Shown here: positions 9,234 through 19,457 of the stretch, one piece after another | Numbering within the stretch: position 1 is the stretch's first letter | How the letters are laid out: each line of letters starts with the position of its first letter | NCBI RefSeq assembly: GCF_025398735.1 | Contig: NZ_CP104694.1 | Location: 1,637,001-1,701,000 of the forward strand | Direction of reading: 5' to 3' | From: Tahibacter amnicola | GTDB taxonomy: Bacteria; Pseudomonadota; Gammaproteobacteria; Xanthomonadales; Rhodanobacteraceae | Length of the DNA stretch: 64,000 bases | Notes under the pieces: generated by a model | The model's input: only the letters and a program-made list of their open reading frames with translations | Database searches by the model: none | What the model was told of the DNA's origin: nothing | Made by a program: the position numbers and the translations under genes

Positions 9234-12200
9234 ATGCCACAGACGCCGGTGAAGATTCCTGGATATGAATTCCTGCGCCAGCTCGGCGCGGGCGGCATGT
9301 CCACGGTCTGGCTCGCCATGCAGGTGTCGTTGCAGCGCAAGATCGCCATCAAGGTGATGCGCCGCGCCCACGAAGCCTCTTCCACCGACGTGCGGCAATT
9401 CGAAAAACGCTTCCTCCTGGAAGGCCGTACGATGGCGAAATTGCCGCATCGGAACATCGTTGCGGTCTACGACATCGTCTCCAACGAGGACGTTTCCTAC
9501 ATCGCGATGGAGTTTCTCGAGGGCGGCACGCTCTCGGAGAAGATGCAGAGCGGCCTGTCGCTGTCTGATGCGATCAGCGTGGTCGTGCAGATCGCCGGCG
9601 CGCTGGACTTCGCCCATAACCAGGGCATCGTCCATCGTGATCTCAAGCCCGCGAACATCATGTTTCGCGACGCGGCGACGCCGGTGCTCACCGATTTCGG
9701 TATCGCCCGCCAGCAGGACCAGTCCGCCACGCGCCTGACCCAGACCGGCATGCTGGTCGGCACGCCCAACTACATGAGCCCCGAGCAGATCAGCGGTGGC
9801 GACATTGACGGACGTTCCGACCTGTACAGCCTGGGCGTGATGTTCTTCGAACTCCTTTCCGGCCGGACGCCCTTCACCGGAGACACGCCGATCGCGGTGA
9901 TGATGGCGCACCTGACCCAGGCGCCGCCGCCCCTGGCCCCGGAGTTTGCGCATTTCCAGCCGATCCTCGACCGCATGCTGGCCAAGAACCGCGACGACCG
10001 GTTCGCTTCCATGCACGACTTCGTGGCCGCGCTCAAGCAGCAGGTCATCAATAGCGATACGCTGCTGATGAAACTGCAGCTGGACCCCAACCTCACCTCA
10101 TCTGAACAACTGCGCCAGCTGGGGTTCTCGCACAGCGACCCCTCGGGCGGATCCTGGCGCAGCCTCGGCGCCATCCCCGGCAGCGGGCAGCTGCCGCGGC
10201 CATCCTCCACCTCGCGCGAGGCACCCAGTCCGCTGCCGCGGCCCGGGCAGGCATCGCAGCGCGTGTCGGCGCCGTCCAGGCCGACCGCGCCGCCACCGTC
10301 GCGGCAACCCAGGGCCGCGCCTGCGCCACCGGCGGCACCGCCGCGCTGGCCGTGGGTTGCGGTGATTGCCATGGCAGTGGCCATTGCGATCGGCGTGGGC
10401 CTCTGGCAGTGGCAATCCGGTGGCAGCCGGCTCAGCGCGGACGAGCAGGAGCTGGTGCGCCTGTGGATGAAAGACGCCGAGCGCCTGGCCGCCGAGCGCA
10501 AGTACGTGACGCCGCCCGGAGACAACGCCTACGAGATCATGCAGAAGGTGCTGCAGAAGGATCCACAGAACGAGATGGCGCAGAAGCTCCAGGAGACCAT
10601 GGTCGTGGGCATGCGCACCGACGCGCTGGCGGCGTTTGCAAAGGGCGAGCTGGCCGCAGCGCAGGAGCGGATCGACCAGGCCCTGCTGGTGCGCAAGGAC
10701 GACGAAGAATCCGTCGCGTTCAAGGCGAAGGTGGACGCGGCAATCGCCGAGGGCGAGAAGCGCAAACAGCAGGCCCAGCTCTTCGCCGGCGTGGCCGCTG
10801 CGGAAAAGGCGGGCCGGTTGTTTGGCCCGGATGGCGCCTACGCGCTGCTGTTGCGTGCGCGTGACCTGATTCCCGGCGATGCGGTGGCCGCCAAGCGTCT
10901 GGAGGATTTCATCAGCGCCCAGCTCGTGCCGGCGCGGCAGGCCTTGGCAAACAAGGAAGTGGCACGGGCAAAGCAGCTCCTGGATGCGCTTCGGGAGCAC
11001 CTGGGCGAGGACATCGCGTTCACGCGTCTGGCCGCTGAAGTGGAAAACCAGGAGAAAGCCGCCGAACGGGAACGCCAGCTGGTCGGGCTGCTCGATCGTG
11101 CCGAAACCCAGCTGGCCGGTGAGCATCTGGCCGAGCCGGCGGGAGCCAACGCCTATGAAACGCTGGGTCTTGCGCGCGAGGTCGCTGCCACCGATGCGCG
11201 TGTCCTGGCGTTTGCGAAGAAGCTCGCCGCGGCGCTGGTCGCCGACGGGCGCAAGGTGGCCGCCGGCGCGCCGCAGCGCGCGCTCGAACGCGCCGACCTG
11301 GCGCTGCGAGTGGAACCGGGCCGCACTGACGCCGCGGCGCTGAAGCAGGAAATCGAACAGCGGCTCGGACAGCGGCTGGCCGATATCGGCAAGGCCCTCT
11401 CATCGGCCAAGCAAGCCCTGGTCGAGCAGCGCTATATCGCCCCTGCCGACAACAACGCCCGGCAGTTCCTCGACAAGGTGTTGACGCTGGACCCCGGCAA
11501 TGCCGAGGCTCATCAGCTGCTGGTGGAATTGCCGCGCCGGCTGGCCGAATCCATCGACGCTAAGGCGGCGGCGCGGGATACCACGGCGGCAATGGCAATG
11601 GCACGGGAGGCGCACCTGGCGTTCCCCGACGATGTGGCACTGAAAGCGCTGGTTGCCAAAGTCGAAAAGCAGGCCATGGCCGAACGCGCGGAAGCGGAAG
11701 TGGCCGCGGCGCGTGAACGGATCGCCGCCGCGATCCGCGCGACGCCGGTGACCGGCGAAGCGCTGACGCAGGCGGCGCGCAATCTCAGCGCGTTGCTGGC
11801 GGCCAACCCGGCGGACCGGGCCGCGCTGGAACTGCGCGCGCAGGTCGCGCAGGTCCTGGCGGCAACGCTGCGATCTGCCAGGACGCTCTCCGCGTTCGAC
11901 GAATTCGCGGCGGTGGCGAAGAACAACGACAAACTCCTGGCTTCCGAACCGGCCTACCAGGCGCTGATCCAGGAAGCCGCGGCGCTGCGCCAGGGCGTTG
12001 CCGACGCCGAGCAGGCACGACTGGCATCGCTGCAGGGTGAACTTGTGCTCAACGCGCAGCCGTGGGCAAAAGTGGAATCAGTGCTGGATGTGGAGCGCAA
12101 GCCGGTCACCCTGCCCGAGGATCCGAGTACCCCCTTCATGCTCAAGCTGCCGGCGGGAAACTATGTCATCACCTTCCGCCATCCGCAGTCGGCCAAACCC

Positions 12201-12302
12201 GTGACCGTCATCGCCAAGGTCGAGGCGCAGCGACGCGCCACCGCCAACGCGGCCTTCCCCACCATTTCGGCAGAGGATTACTTCACGCGTGCGGGCTGGT
12301 GA
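9234..12302 (+). CDS. Membrane-anchored Hanks-type Ser/Thr protein kinase with repeat domain
   Basis: Protein kinase of 1022 residues. The kinase domain (about 8-270) has the glycine loop GAGGMSTVW, Lys40 in AIKVM, the catalytic loop HRDLKPAN (134-141), DFG (154-156) and GTPNYMSPEQ, so it should be active. A Pro/Ser-rich juxtamembrane stretch leads to one membrane helix (about 372-394). The rest is probably periplasmic and helical, with three repeats of the type YxxPPGDNAYExxxKVLxxDP (near 422, 631 and 733) and a short PEGA-like C-terminal beta segment (VTLPEDPSTPFMLKLPAGNY). The downstream gene overlaps it by 14 bp. The same repeat recurs in the TonB protein at 26.7 kb. Confidence 0.92.
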   Translation: MPQTPVKIPGYEFLRQLGAGGMSTVWLAMQVSLQRKIAIKVMRRAHEASSTDVRQFEKRFLLEGRTMAKLPHRNIVAVYDIVSNEDVSYIAMEFLEGGTLSEKMQSGLSLSDAISVVVQIAGALDFAHNQGIVHRDLKPANIMFRDAATPVLTDFGIARQQDQSATRLTQTGMLVGTPNYMSPEQISGGDIDGRSDLYSLGVMFFELLSGRTPFTGDTPIAVMMAHLTQAPPPLAPEFAHFQPILDRMLAKNRDDRFASMHDFVAALKQQVINSDTLLMKLQLDPNLTSSEQLRQLGFSHSDPSGGSWRSLGAIPGSGQLPRPSSTSREAPSPLPRPGQASQRVSAPSRPTAPPPSRQPRAAPAPPAAPPRWPWVAVIAMAVAIAIGVGLWQWQSGGSRLSADEQELVRLWMKDAERLAAERKYVTPPGDNAYEIMQKVLQKDPQNEMAQKLQETMVVGMRTDALAAFAKGELAAAQERIDQALLVRKDDEESVAFKAKVDAAIAEGEKRKQQAQLFAGVAAAEKAGRLFGPDGAYALLLRARDLIPGDAVAAKRLEDFISAQLVPARQALANKEVARAKQLLDALREHLGEDIAFTRLAAEVENQEKAAERERQLVGLLDRAETQLAGEHLAEPAGANAYETLGLAREVAATDARVLAFAKKLAAALVADGRKVAAGAPQRALERADLALRVEPGRTDAAALKQEIEQRLGQRLADIGKALSSAKQALVEQRYIAPADNNARQFLDKVLTLDPGNAEAHQLLVELPRRLAESIDAKAAARDTTAAMAMAREAHLAFPDDVALKALVAKVEKQAMAERAEAEVAAARERIAAAIRATPVTGEALTQAARNLSALLAANPADRAALELRAQVAQVLAATLRSARTLSAFDEFAAVAKNNDKLLASEPAYQALIQEAAALRQGVADAEQARLASLQGELVLNAQPWAKVESVLDVERKPVTLPEDPSTPFMLKLPAGNYVITFRHPQSAKPVTVIAKVEAQRRATANAAFPTISAEDYFTRAGW

Positions 12303-13167
12303 CCGACTACTCCTTGGGCTGATGGTCGGGCTGTACGCGACCGTGGCTGGCGCCGACTACAAGGACAGCTATAGCCGGGGGCTCGAGGCCGTCAAGGATG
12401 GCGATTGGGCGGAGGTGCGCAACCGCATGCAGGAGGCCCTGGCCGACAATGCCGAACCCGCGCCACGCATCCGCCTGTACGGCCAGCGCTGGGAACCCTA
12501 CGTACCGCAGTACTTCCTGGGATTGGCAGCGTTCAAGCTGGGCGACTGCAAGACGGCCGTCGCGCAGTGGCGATCGGCCGCAAACCAGGGCGTGATCGGA
12601 AAAGTGGCCGCACTCAAGGCAGCCCAGGATCGTGACCTGTCCATCTGCGAAACGCGTCTGGCGGGCACCGACAAGCCGGCACCGGACAAGCCGGTGACGC
12701 CGGAGCCGGTACAACCGGTACGCCCCGAGCCCAAACCCGAACCGGCCCAGCCTGAACCGGTCGAGCCGTCCCGGCCCGAGCCGGAAAAGCCCAAGCCCGA
12801 ACCAGTCCGGCCAGAACCCCGGCCGGATCCTCCCAAGCCCGAGCCGCCCAAGCCGGCGCCGACGACCCCGACCGTCGCGCAGCGGGTGCCCGATGCCTTG
12901 CTCGGCGCCATGCGCGCCTTTCTGGCGGGCCGCTACGCCGAGGTGGCGCAACTGGCGCCCGACACGTGGAGCGATCCGAAGGCGAAGGCGCATGGCTTCC
13001 TGCTGCGTGCCGCCGCGCGCCATATGCAGGCCCAGCTGGAAGGCAAAGACGCCACTGACGCGGTGCGCAACGACATTCGCGCCGCGCTCGCCATCGACGC
13101 CCGCCTGGTTCCTGACGCCACGGTGTTTTCGCCACGGTTCCGCCTGCTGTTCGCCGCCACCCGCTGA
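12289..13167 (+). CDS. Secreted TPR-like protein with Pro-Glu-Lys spacer, coupled to the Ser/Thr kinase
   Basis: Predicted periplasmic protein of 292 residues. The GTG start overlaps the kinase stop by 14 bp and begins with a signal peptide (GLMVGLYATVAGA). Residues ~24-125 resemble a TPR segment (YFLGLAAFKLGDCKTAVAQW). A rigid spacer of repeated P-E-P/K-P units (about 128-190) resembles the TonB spacer. A second helical domain (about 195-292) ends the protein. The family is not recognised. Translational coupling suggests it works with the periplasmic part of the kinase. An ATG at 12319 is an alternative start. Confidence 0.75.
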   Translation: MRAGDRLLLGLMVGLYATVAGADYKDSYSRGLEAVKDGDWAEVRNRMQEALADNAEPAPRIRLYGQRWEPYVPQYFLGLAAFKLGDCKTAVAQWRSAANQGVIGKVAALKAAQDRDLSICETRLAGTDKPAPDKPVTPEPVQPVRPEPKPEPAQPEPVEPSRPEPEKPKPEPVRPEPRPDPPKPEPPKPAPTTPTVAQRVPDALLGAMRAFLAGRYAEVAQLAPDTWSDPKAKAHGFLLRAAARHMQAQLEGKDATDAVRNDIRAALAIDARLVPDATVFSPRFRLLFAATR

Positions 13168-13183
13168 GGCGGCAACGGCAGAG

Positions 13184-13222
13184 CGTGAATTGGGTCACGC
13201 CCGGCACGCGCACGCGTACAAT
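13184..13222 (+). promoter_or_regulatory. CRP/Clp-type site plus -10 box upstream of secreted propeller gene
   Basis: CGTGAATTGGGTCACG (13184-13199) matches TGTGA-N6-TCACA in eight of ten positions. TACAAT (13217-13222) is a five-of-six -10 box. The site sits where a -35 box would lie, as in CRP-activated promoters. Its inner sequence GTGAATTGGxTCACG recurs at 37.2 kb. Confidence 0.5.
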
Positions 13223-13287
13223 GTCCGGCAATCGCCGTTGCGATAGCTTGGCTCGCGCACGATCACGGTTGTTGCCGGAGGGGCGCC

Positions 13288-16158
13288 ATGCGTAGTTTCC
13301 TTCTCACTGCCTTCCTGTCGTCGGTGTTGCTGATTCCCGGCGGTGCACGGGCTGGTTCCACCACGCCGCCCAATTTCACCAACACGCTGGAAAACGACGC
13401 GCCGCGCGACGTCGCTCCCGGCACCTTGGTGACACTGACCTGGTCCGCCTATGCGGCGTATTGTTCGCCGGCCGGCTCGTCGTTTCCGAACAATGTCCAC
13501 TTCGACGACTGGAATACCACCGGCAGCTGCGCCACCGGCAATTTCAGTACTTGCAGCGAGCTGCACACAGGGCGGTACACCTTGGTGCAGAAAGGAACAT
13601 ATCGCTTTAATGTAAAGTGCGGCATCCCGGGGCATCCGGAAATCCAGACAACCTCGCTCATCAATGTGGTGGACACGCCCAAGATCGACGGCATCAGCCT
13701 GTCTCTGTCGGCGAGCACGCCCGGGCCGGTGCGGGTCGGCGACACCTACGGCTACCTGATCGGCGTGCGCAACCTCGGCACCAACCGCATGACCAGCCTG
13801 CGCGTTTCGGTGCCGATCCCGAACACCCTGACGGTCACCGCCAATACCTGCAACGCGTCGGTATCCCAGGGCACGCTGGTGTGGTCCGGCCCGGACATTG
13901 CCACCGGCAGCGCCGCCAGTTGCACGTTCAGCGTACGCGCCGGCGCGATACCGGCGAACGAAACCATCCAGGTCGGCGCGACGGCGAACTTCAATCTCGT
14001 CAGCCAGCCATTCACCCTGACCACGCGCGAGGTGATCAGCAGTACGCACCGGTCGCGTCCGCAGACGGTGACGCGCAGCGGCACGGCAACAACAGCCAAT
14101 TCCGGCACGCCGCAGCTCACGGCGAACGGCAAGCTCATGGTGTATTCGACCCTGCAGAAGGGCATCGGCGACAACGACTCAAACACCGGCGGCGCGGACA
14201 TCCTGCTCAAGGACCACCGCTCGGGCCTGACGCGGGTGGTTAGCCTCAATCCGGGCGGCGCACCGTTGCAGGGCAACAGCATCACGCCGGCGATCTCCGG
14301 CAACGGCCAGGCGCTGGCATTCATCTATCGCCCGCCCGGCACGACCTCGGTAAAGCGGCGCATGGCGGCGCAGGGTGCCGAGCCCACGGCCGGCGAAAAC
14401 GAAGGTCAGATCTGTTCGGCGCCGCCGAACGGTCTGTTCCAGTCGACCTGTACCTCGACCAATTCCTCCGGACAGAATCTGGATGGGGCGGCGGAATCCC
14501 CGAGCCTGTCCGCCGACGGAAAACTCATGGCCTTCGCCTCGTCGGCGACCAACTGGGTGGCAGGGGATACCAACAACGCCAAAGACGTCTTCGTGAAAAA
14601 CCTGGAGACGGGGCAGGTCACCCTCGTCAGTACTGACGCGGCGGGCGTGCAGGGGCAGGGGGCCAGCATCGATCCGATGATTTCCGGTAACGGCCGCTTC
14701 GTGCTGTTCCGCACGCAGGCGGCGAATCTGGGCGGAACGGCGGACTGGCAGGTGGTGCGCAAGGACCTCGGAACAGGCGCGCTGCTGCGAATGAGCCAGA
14801 ACAGCGTGGGCACGCCGGCCAACGGCGAGGTGGGCCGGGGCACGATCTCCTGGGACGGCCAGCGCATCGCCTTCGCCAGTCGCGCCACCAATCTCGCCCT
14901 GGGCTTCAATGGCGGATTGCGCCAGGTATATGTCTATAACGAGCGTCCGGCCTCGTCGGCGCGACGCGCACCCGGTGGCGCGGCGGCGCAGGTCGCACCG
15001 CAGGAGCTGGCTGTCGGGCTGTTCGGTGTCCGCGACAATGCCGGCGGCGTGCCCGACGGCAATGCGGATGATCCCGCCATCTCGTGCAGCGGACGGACGA
15101 TCGCCTTCGCTTCCACGGCGACTGACCTGATTTCGGGTGACCTGGCGGGCATGAAAGACGTGTTCGCCGTCGACGCCGATACCGGCGTGGCGCGCCGAGC
15201 GGTAGCCGGCGGTGGCAGCGCAGAACCGAATGCGGCATCGAGCGAGCCGGCGATTGATTGCGAGGGCACCACCAGCGCGTTCGCGTCGCAGGCCAACAAC
15301 CTCGACAACAATGACCCCAATCCGAACAACGACATCTACCTGCAGCAGGATCCGCAGCGCAGCGGCGTCCCGTCGCTGATGATCGACCAGTCCTTCAGCG
15401 GCAACTGGTACAACGCCGGCCAGAGCGGTCACGGATTCCTGCTCGAGGCGCTGCCCAGCGGGGAGTTTTATGTCACCTGGTACCTGTACGTCAGCGGCCA
15501 GCCCCTGTTCCTGCAGGGCATTGCGCGGCCACAGGGGAACGTGATCGACGTGCAGGTCTACCAGTCGCGCTCGACCGCATTTCCGGTGGGCGCAGGCGGT
15601 GCAACCAGCAACAGCTGGGGGCGCATCAAGCTCACCTTCACGGGTTCGACCTCCGCGTCGGCGGAGTGGACGCCGACGGTCTTCGGCTATTCGGCCGGTT
15701 CGATGGTCCTGCAGCGCCTGACCACGCCGGCATTGATCCAGTCGGACGTCAGCGGCGGATTGCGCGCCTGCTACAGCGGCGTGTGGTACGAGGCGGCTCG
15801 GCCGGGCTACGGATTCGATATCGAGGTGAACGACTTCGATGACGGCAAGCGTTACCTGACCGTGTATTGGTACACCTACAAGCCCAATGGTGATCCGCTC
15901 TGGCTGGTCGGCGTGGGCGCGATGGCCAATAACGCAGTAGCGATGGATCTGTACCAGGGATCGGGTCCAGGCGCGCAATTCCCGCCGGATTTCGTCGCCG
16001 GCAGCGTCACGGCTTCCAAGTGGGGCACCGCGTCCTTCAGCTTCTTCGGCAGCAATCTGATGAACGTGGCGTACCAGCCCACCACCAGCGGCTACGCCTC
16101 GGGCAATGTGACCGTCCAGCGCATCACCACGCTTCGCGGCCGGGAGTGCGGCCAGTAG
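13288..16158 (+). CDS. Secreted PD40 beta-propeller protein with duplicated C-terminal WY/GxGF module
   Basis: Secreted protein of 956 residues with a signal peptide ending near GGARAG. After an Ig-like region and a DUF11-like domain (GVRNLGTNRMTSLRVSVPIP) come several PD40/TolB-type blades (SADGKLMAFAS, ISGNGRFVLFR, ISWDGQRIAFASRATN, CSGRTIAFASTATDL). The C-terminus holds two divergent copies of one module, at about 702 (FSGNWYNAGQSGHGFLLE) and 829 (YSGVWYEAARPGYGFDIE), each ~120 residues ending in VLQRLTT or TVQRITT. Such modules are common in secreted Xanthomonadales proteins, but I know no assigned function. GGAGG lies upstream of ATG 13288. It is convergent with the FadL gene. Confidence 0.82.
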   Translation: MRSFLLTAFLSSVLLIPGGARAGSTTPPNFTNTLENDAPRDVAPGTLVTLTWSAYAAYCSPAGSSFPNNVHFDDWNTTGSCATGNFSTCSELHTGRYTLVQKGTYRFNVKCGIPGHPEIQTTSLINVVDTPKIDGISLSLSASTPGPVRVGDTYGYLIGVRNLGTNRMTSLRVSVPIPNTLTVTANTCNASVSQGTLVWSGPDIATGSAASCTFSVRAGAIPANETIQVGATANFNLVSQPFTLTTREVISSTHRSRPQTVTRSGTATTANSGTPQLTANGKLMVYSTLQKGIGDNDSNTGGADILLKDHRSGLTRVVSLNPGGAPLQGNSITPAISGNGQALAFIYRPPGTTSVKRRMAAQGAEPTAGENEGQICSAPPNGLFQSTCTSTNSSGQNLDGAAESPSLSADGKLMAFASSATNWVAGDTNNAKDVFVKNLETGQVTLVSTDAAGVQGQGASIDPMISGNGRFVLFRTQAANLGGTADWQVVRKDLGTGALLRMSQNSVGTPANGEVGRGTISWDGQRIAFASRATNLALGFNGGLRQVYVYNERPASSARRAPGGAAAQVAPQELAVGLFGVRDNAGGVPDGNADDPAISCSGRTIAFASTATDLISGDLAGMKDVFAVDADTGVARRAVAGGGSAEPNAASSEPAIDCEGTTSAFASQANNLDNNDPNPNNDIYLQQDPQRSGVPSLMIDQSFSGNWYNAGQSGHGFLLEALPSGEFYVTWYLYVSGQPLFLQGIARPQGNVIDVQVYQSRSTAFPVGAGGATSNSWGRIKLTFTGSTSASAEWTPTVFGYSAGSMVLQRLTTPALIQSDVSGGLRACYSGVWYEAARPGYGFDIEVNDFDDGKRYLTVYWYTYKPNGDPLWLVGVGAMANNAVAMDLYQGSGPGAQFPPDFVAGSVTASKWGTASFSFFGSNLMNVAYQPTTSGYASGNVTVQRITTLRGRECGQ

Positions 16159-16167
16159 GAAAGGGGG

Positions 16168-16230
16168 CGCGATGCCGGCGGCATCGCGGTCCGCTCTGTC
16201 CGGCGACGCGGGGCGCCGCCGGACGGAGCG
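16168..16230. terminator. Two stem-loops between convergent genes (possible bidirectional terminator)
   Basis: CGCGATGCC/GGCATCGCG (16168-16176 with 16180-16188) is a perfect 9-bp stem. The arms 16192-16205 and 16217-16230 form a 14-bp stem with one G-T pair. There is no U-tract, but the position between two convergent stop codons fits transcription termination or 3'-end protection. Confidence 0.45.
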
Positions 16231-16238
16231 CGTGGTTG

Positions 16239-17534
16239 TCAGAAGCGATACACGCCCGACACAGAATACGTATCGACGCCTTCGGAGAAGTCCGCGGCGA
16301 AGTCGAGCTGGAACTTGGTGAACGCCCAGCCACCGCCGATCGAGTAGTGCGTATCCGAGCCGCGTCCGCCCGCGAACAGCACGGCCAGCGCGCGCTCATT
16401 GTCGTTGGCCGGCGTGCCGTCGAACTCGACCGAATGGCGTGGATCGTGCCAGAGACCGCCGCGCAAGCTGAAGGGGCGGGTCATGTTGGCAAATGTGTAT
16501 TCCGCACCCAGGTGCACTTCCGTACCGTTTTCCAGGCGCAGGCGCGAGGCCGCGTCGGCAATGCCAAACAGCGAGTCGATGCGGTCGGTGAGCTGCGCAT
16601 ATTCCACGCGGTCGATGTCGAAATTCACGACAAGCGCATCCGTCGGCCGCCAGGAGAGGCCGATGCCCCAGATATCGGGGATGTCGAATTCGACGCCGGT
16701 CGGCGCGGCGAATACGGCCGGTGCCGGCAGCGGGTTGCCCTGTACGTCGATGAAGACCAGGTTGGCGGCCCTGTAGTCGAAGCTTGGCGCGCGGCGGTAC
16801 GTCAGGCCCAGGCTCCAGGTGTCGGTGAGACGGAAGCGCGCGCCCAGGTTCCAGCCCCAGCCGCGCTCGTCGCCCAGCTGCGCCTGCGCCGATGCGGCGA
16901 CGGGATTGGCCGGATTGGCCAGCGATACGCGCCCGGTGGCGGTGAGGAAATTGAAGTCGTAGAGCGATACGCCGAGGCCCAGCGATACGTTGTCCGTGGC
17001 CTTGAAGGCCGCGGTGGCGCCGTAATTGAGGATCTTGAGCTCGGCCTGGGAGGTGAAGGGGAACAGCTGGAAGTTGCCAAATCCGGCACCCGCCAGGGTC
17101 GTGAACTCGGTTTCGAAACGGGCCAGTTCGTGGCGGTAGAACGCGAATGCCCAGCGATCGCGAGGCACCACGATCGACAGGTAAGAAAGGTTGTTTTCCG
17201 AGCTGTCGGCGTAGCTGATATTGAGCCCGGCGGTGCTGAACGGGCTGACGCCCGCCGTTCCGCCGTCGATATAAGGCGTGCTGTAGCTGGTGTGGCGGCC
17301 CTCGATGGAGATCTCGGTCTGCGCCAGCTGCGTCAGGCCCGCGGGATTGGCGTAAGCGGCCGTGGCGTCGTCGGCCAGGCCCAGGAAGGCACCGGCCATG
17401 CCGAGGCTGCGCGCGCCGGGACTGGAAAAACTGAACGGAATACTGGCGTTGGTTTCGGAGTCGGTAATGGCAAACGCCGTTCCGCAGCTTCCCAACAGCA
17501 CCACGCCGATCGCGACAGACAAGGTACGCTTCAT
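16239..17534 (-). CDS. fadL: OmpP1/FadL-family outer membrane transport protein
   Basis: Outer-membrane beta-barrel of 431 residues; the family imports long-chain fatty acids or other hydrophobic compounds. It has a signal peptide (MKRTLSVAIGVVLLGSCGTAFA) and the family N-terminal hallmarks (SFSSPGARSLGMAGAF, DDATAAYANPAGLTQL). The chain ends in Phe (SVSGVYRF), typical of BAM substrates. ATG 17534 is chosen because it opens the signal peptide. The exact substrate is not predictable. Confidence 0.92.
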   Translation of the reverse strand: MKRTLSVAIGVVLLGSCGTAFAITDSETNASIPFSFSSPGARSLGMAGAFLGLADDATAAYANPAGLTQLAQTEISIEGRHTSYSTPYIDGGTAGVSPFSTAGLNISYADSSENNLSYLSIVVPRDRWAFAFYRHELARFETEFTTLAGAGFGNFQLFPFTSQAELKILNYGATAAFKATDNVSLGLGVSLYDFNFLTATGRVSLANPANPVAASAQAQLGDERGWGWNLGARFRLTDTWSLGLTYRRAPSFDYRAANLVFIDVQGNPLPAPAVFAAPTGVEFDIPDIWGIGLSWRPTDALVVNFDIDRVEYAQLTDRIDSLFGIADAASRLRLENGTEVHLGAEYTFANMTRPFSLRGGLWHDPRHSVEFDGTPANDNERALAVLFAGGRGSDTHYSIGGGWAFTKFQLDFAADFSEGVDTYSVSGVYRF

Positions 17535-17769
17535 AGGACTCGTTCTCCCCAATGGTTTGGAACGTCCACTGCGCGGCCACCGCGACACCTTGGCCGGGCA
17601 AGCGCCAACGATAGTAACACCGGACGTTGTGGGTGGAGACGGTCCTGCGGGGCCGCGGAACCGTCGCCGGATGACACAGGGGTCACGGCCTGACGGCCCG
17701 TTCGGGCCGAGGCGTCACATCGCCCTGCTATACTCGGTAGCAAGACGTAACGCGAAGGGGAGTGCTGTC

Positions 17770-18708
<939 letters not shown>

Positions 18709-18719
18709 GAGTCTTCGTC

Positions 18720-19157
18720 ATGTCGATACATTACATATGGTGGGTGGTGGGCCTGGTCCTGATCGCGACGGAGCTGGCGCTGCCGGGATTTTTCCTGCTC
18801 TGGGTCGGCCTCGCGGCCGTGCTGATGGGGTTCATCGTCTGGGTCGTTCCGGACATGGGGGCCCTGCCGCAGGCACTGCTGTTCTTTGCGCTTTCGCTCG
18901 CGACGTGCCTGACATACTGGCGATTCCTGCGCGGCCGCGGGCGCGATGGGGCCGAAGCGCCCAGTTCGCTCAATCGTCGCGGCGAGCAGCTGATCGGCCG
19001 GCGCCTGGTGCTGGAGACGGCCATCCAGAACGGTCGCGGAAAGGCACGCGTCGGCGATTCCCAGTGGCTGGCCGAAGGGCCGGACCTGCCCGCCGGATCG
19101 TCGGTGGAAGTCGTGGCGGTGGATGGTGCGGTGCTGCGTGTCCGGGCTGCGCCCTAG
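18720..19157 (+). CDS. NfeD-family membrane protein
   Basis: Short NfeD (NfeD1b/YbbK type) of 145 residues. Two or three membrane helices (IWWVVGLVLIATELALPGFF; MGFIVWVV; ALLFFALSLATCLTYW) precede a soluble OB-fold domain (LIGRRLVLETAIQNGRGKARVGDSQW). It partners the SPFH protein encoded just upstream, probably in one transcript. Confidence 0.9.
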   Translation: MSIHYIWWVVGLVLIATELALPGFFLLWVGLAAVLMGFIVWVVPDMGALPQALLFFALSLATCLTYWRFLRGRGRDGAEAPSSLNRRGEQLIGRRLVLETAIQNGRGKARVGDSQWLAEGPDLPAGSSVEVVAVDGAVLRVRAAP

Positions 19158-19457
19158 GCGCCCGGTCGCGGTGTTCCCGATGCCCGTAATCGTTGTGGAC
19201 TAGGTCGCATCGTATAGAAAAATACGACGCGCGAGTGCCGGCGTAGGCGTGCGGCCCTGCTGGCCGGCGTCGTGGTCAGGCACCCGTTCCATGGTGTTGG
19301 CCGGGCCGGCGATGCGCCGGCGCCGGCGTGGTATCGGCACCGGCTCTGACCAGCAGGGTGGGCTTTGTGGATTCCCGCCGCCGGCGCAGGGGTATATGCG
19401 CTTGGATTGCGATCGCCGCGCCGCGATAATGCGCGCCTTCTTTCGCCAGGCTCTGCC
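19158..19457. other. Intergenic region upstream of gcvT, no gene seen
   Basis: About 300 bp of GC-rich sequence with several inverted GC motifs (CCGGC/GCCGG). I looked for a glycine riboswitch but did not find the conserved core. A promoter for gcvT is expected here, but no convincing boxes stand out. Confidence 0.5.

Noticed and set aside
19158-19457. Possible glycine riboswitch before gcvT.
   Set aside because: The conserved glycine aptamer core is not recognisable in either orientation.
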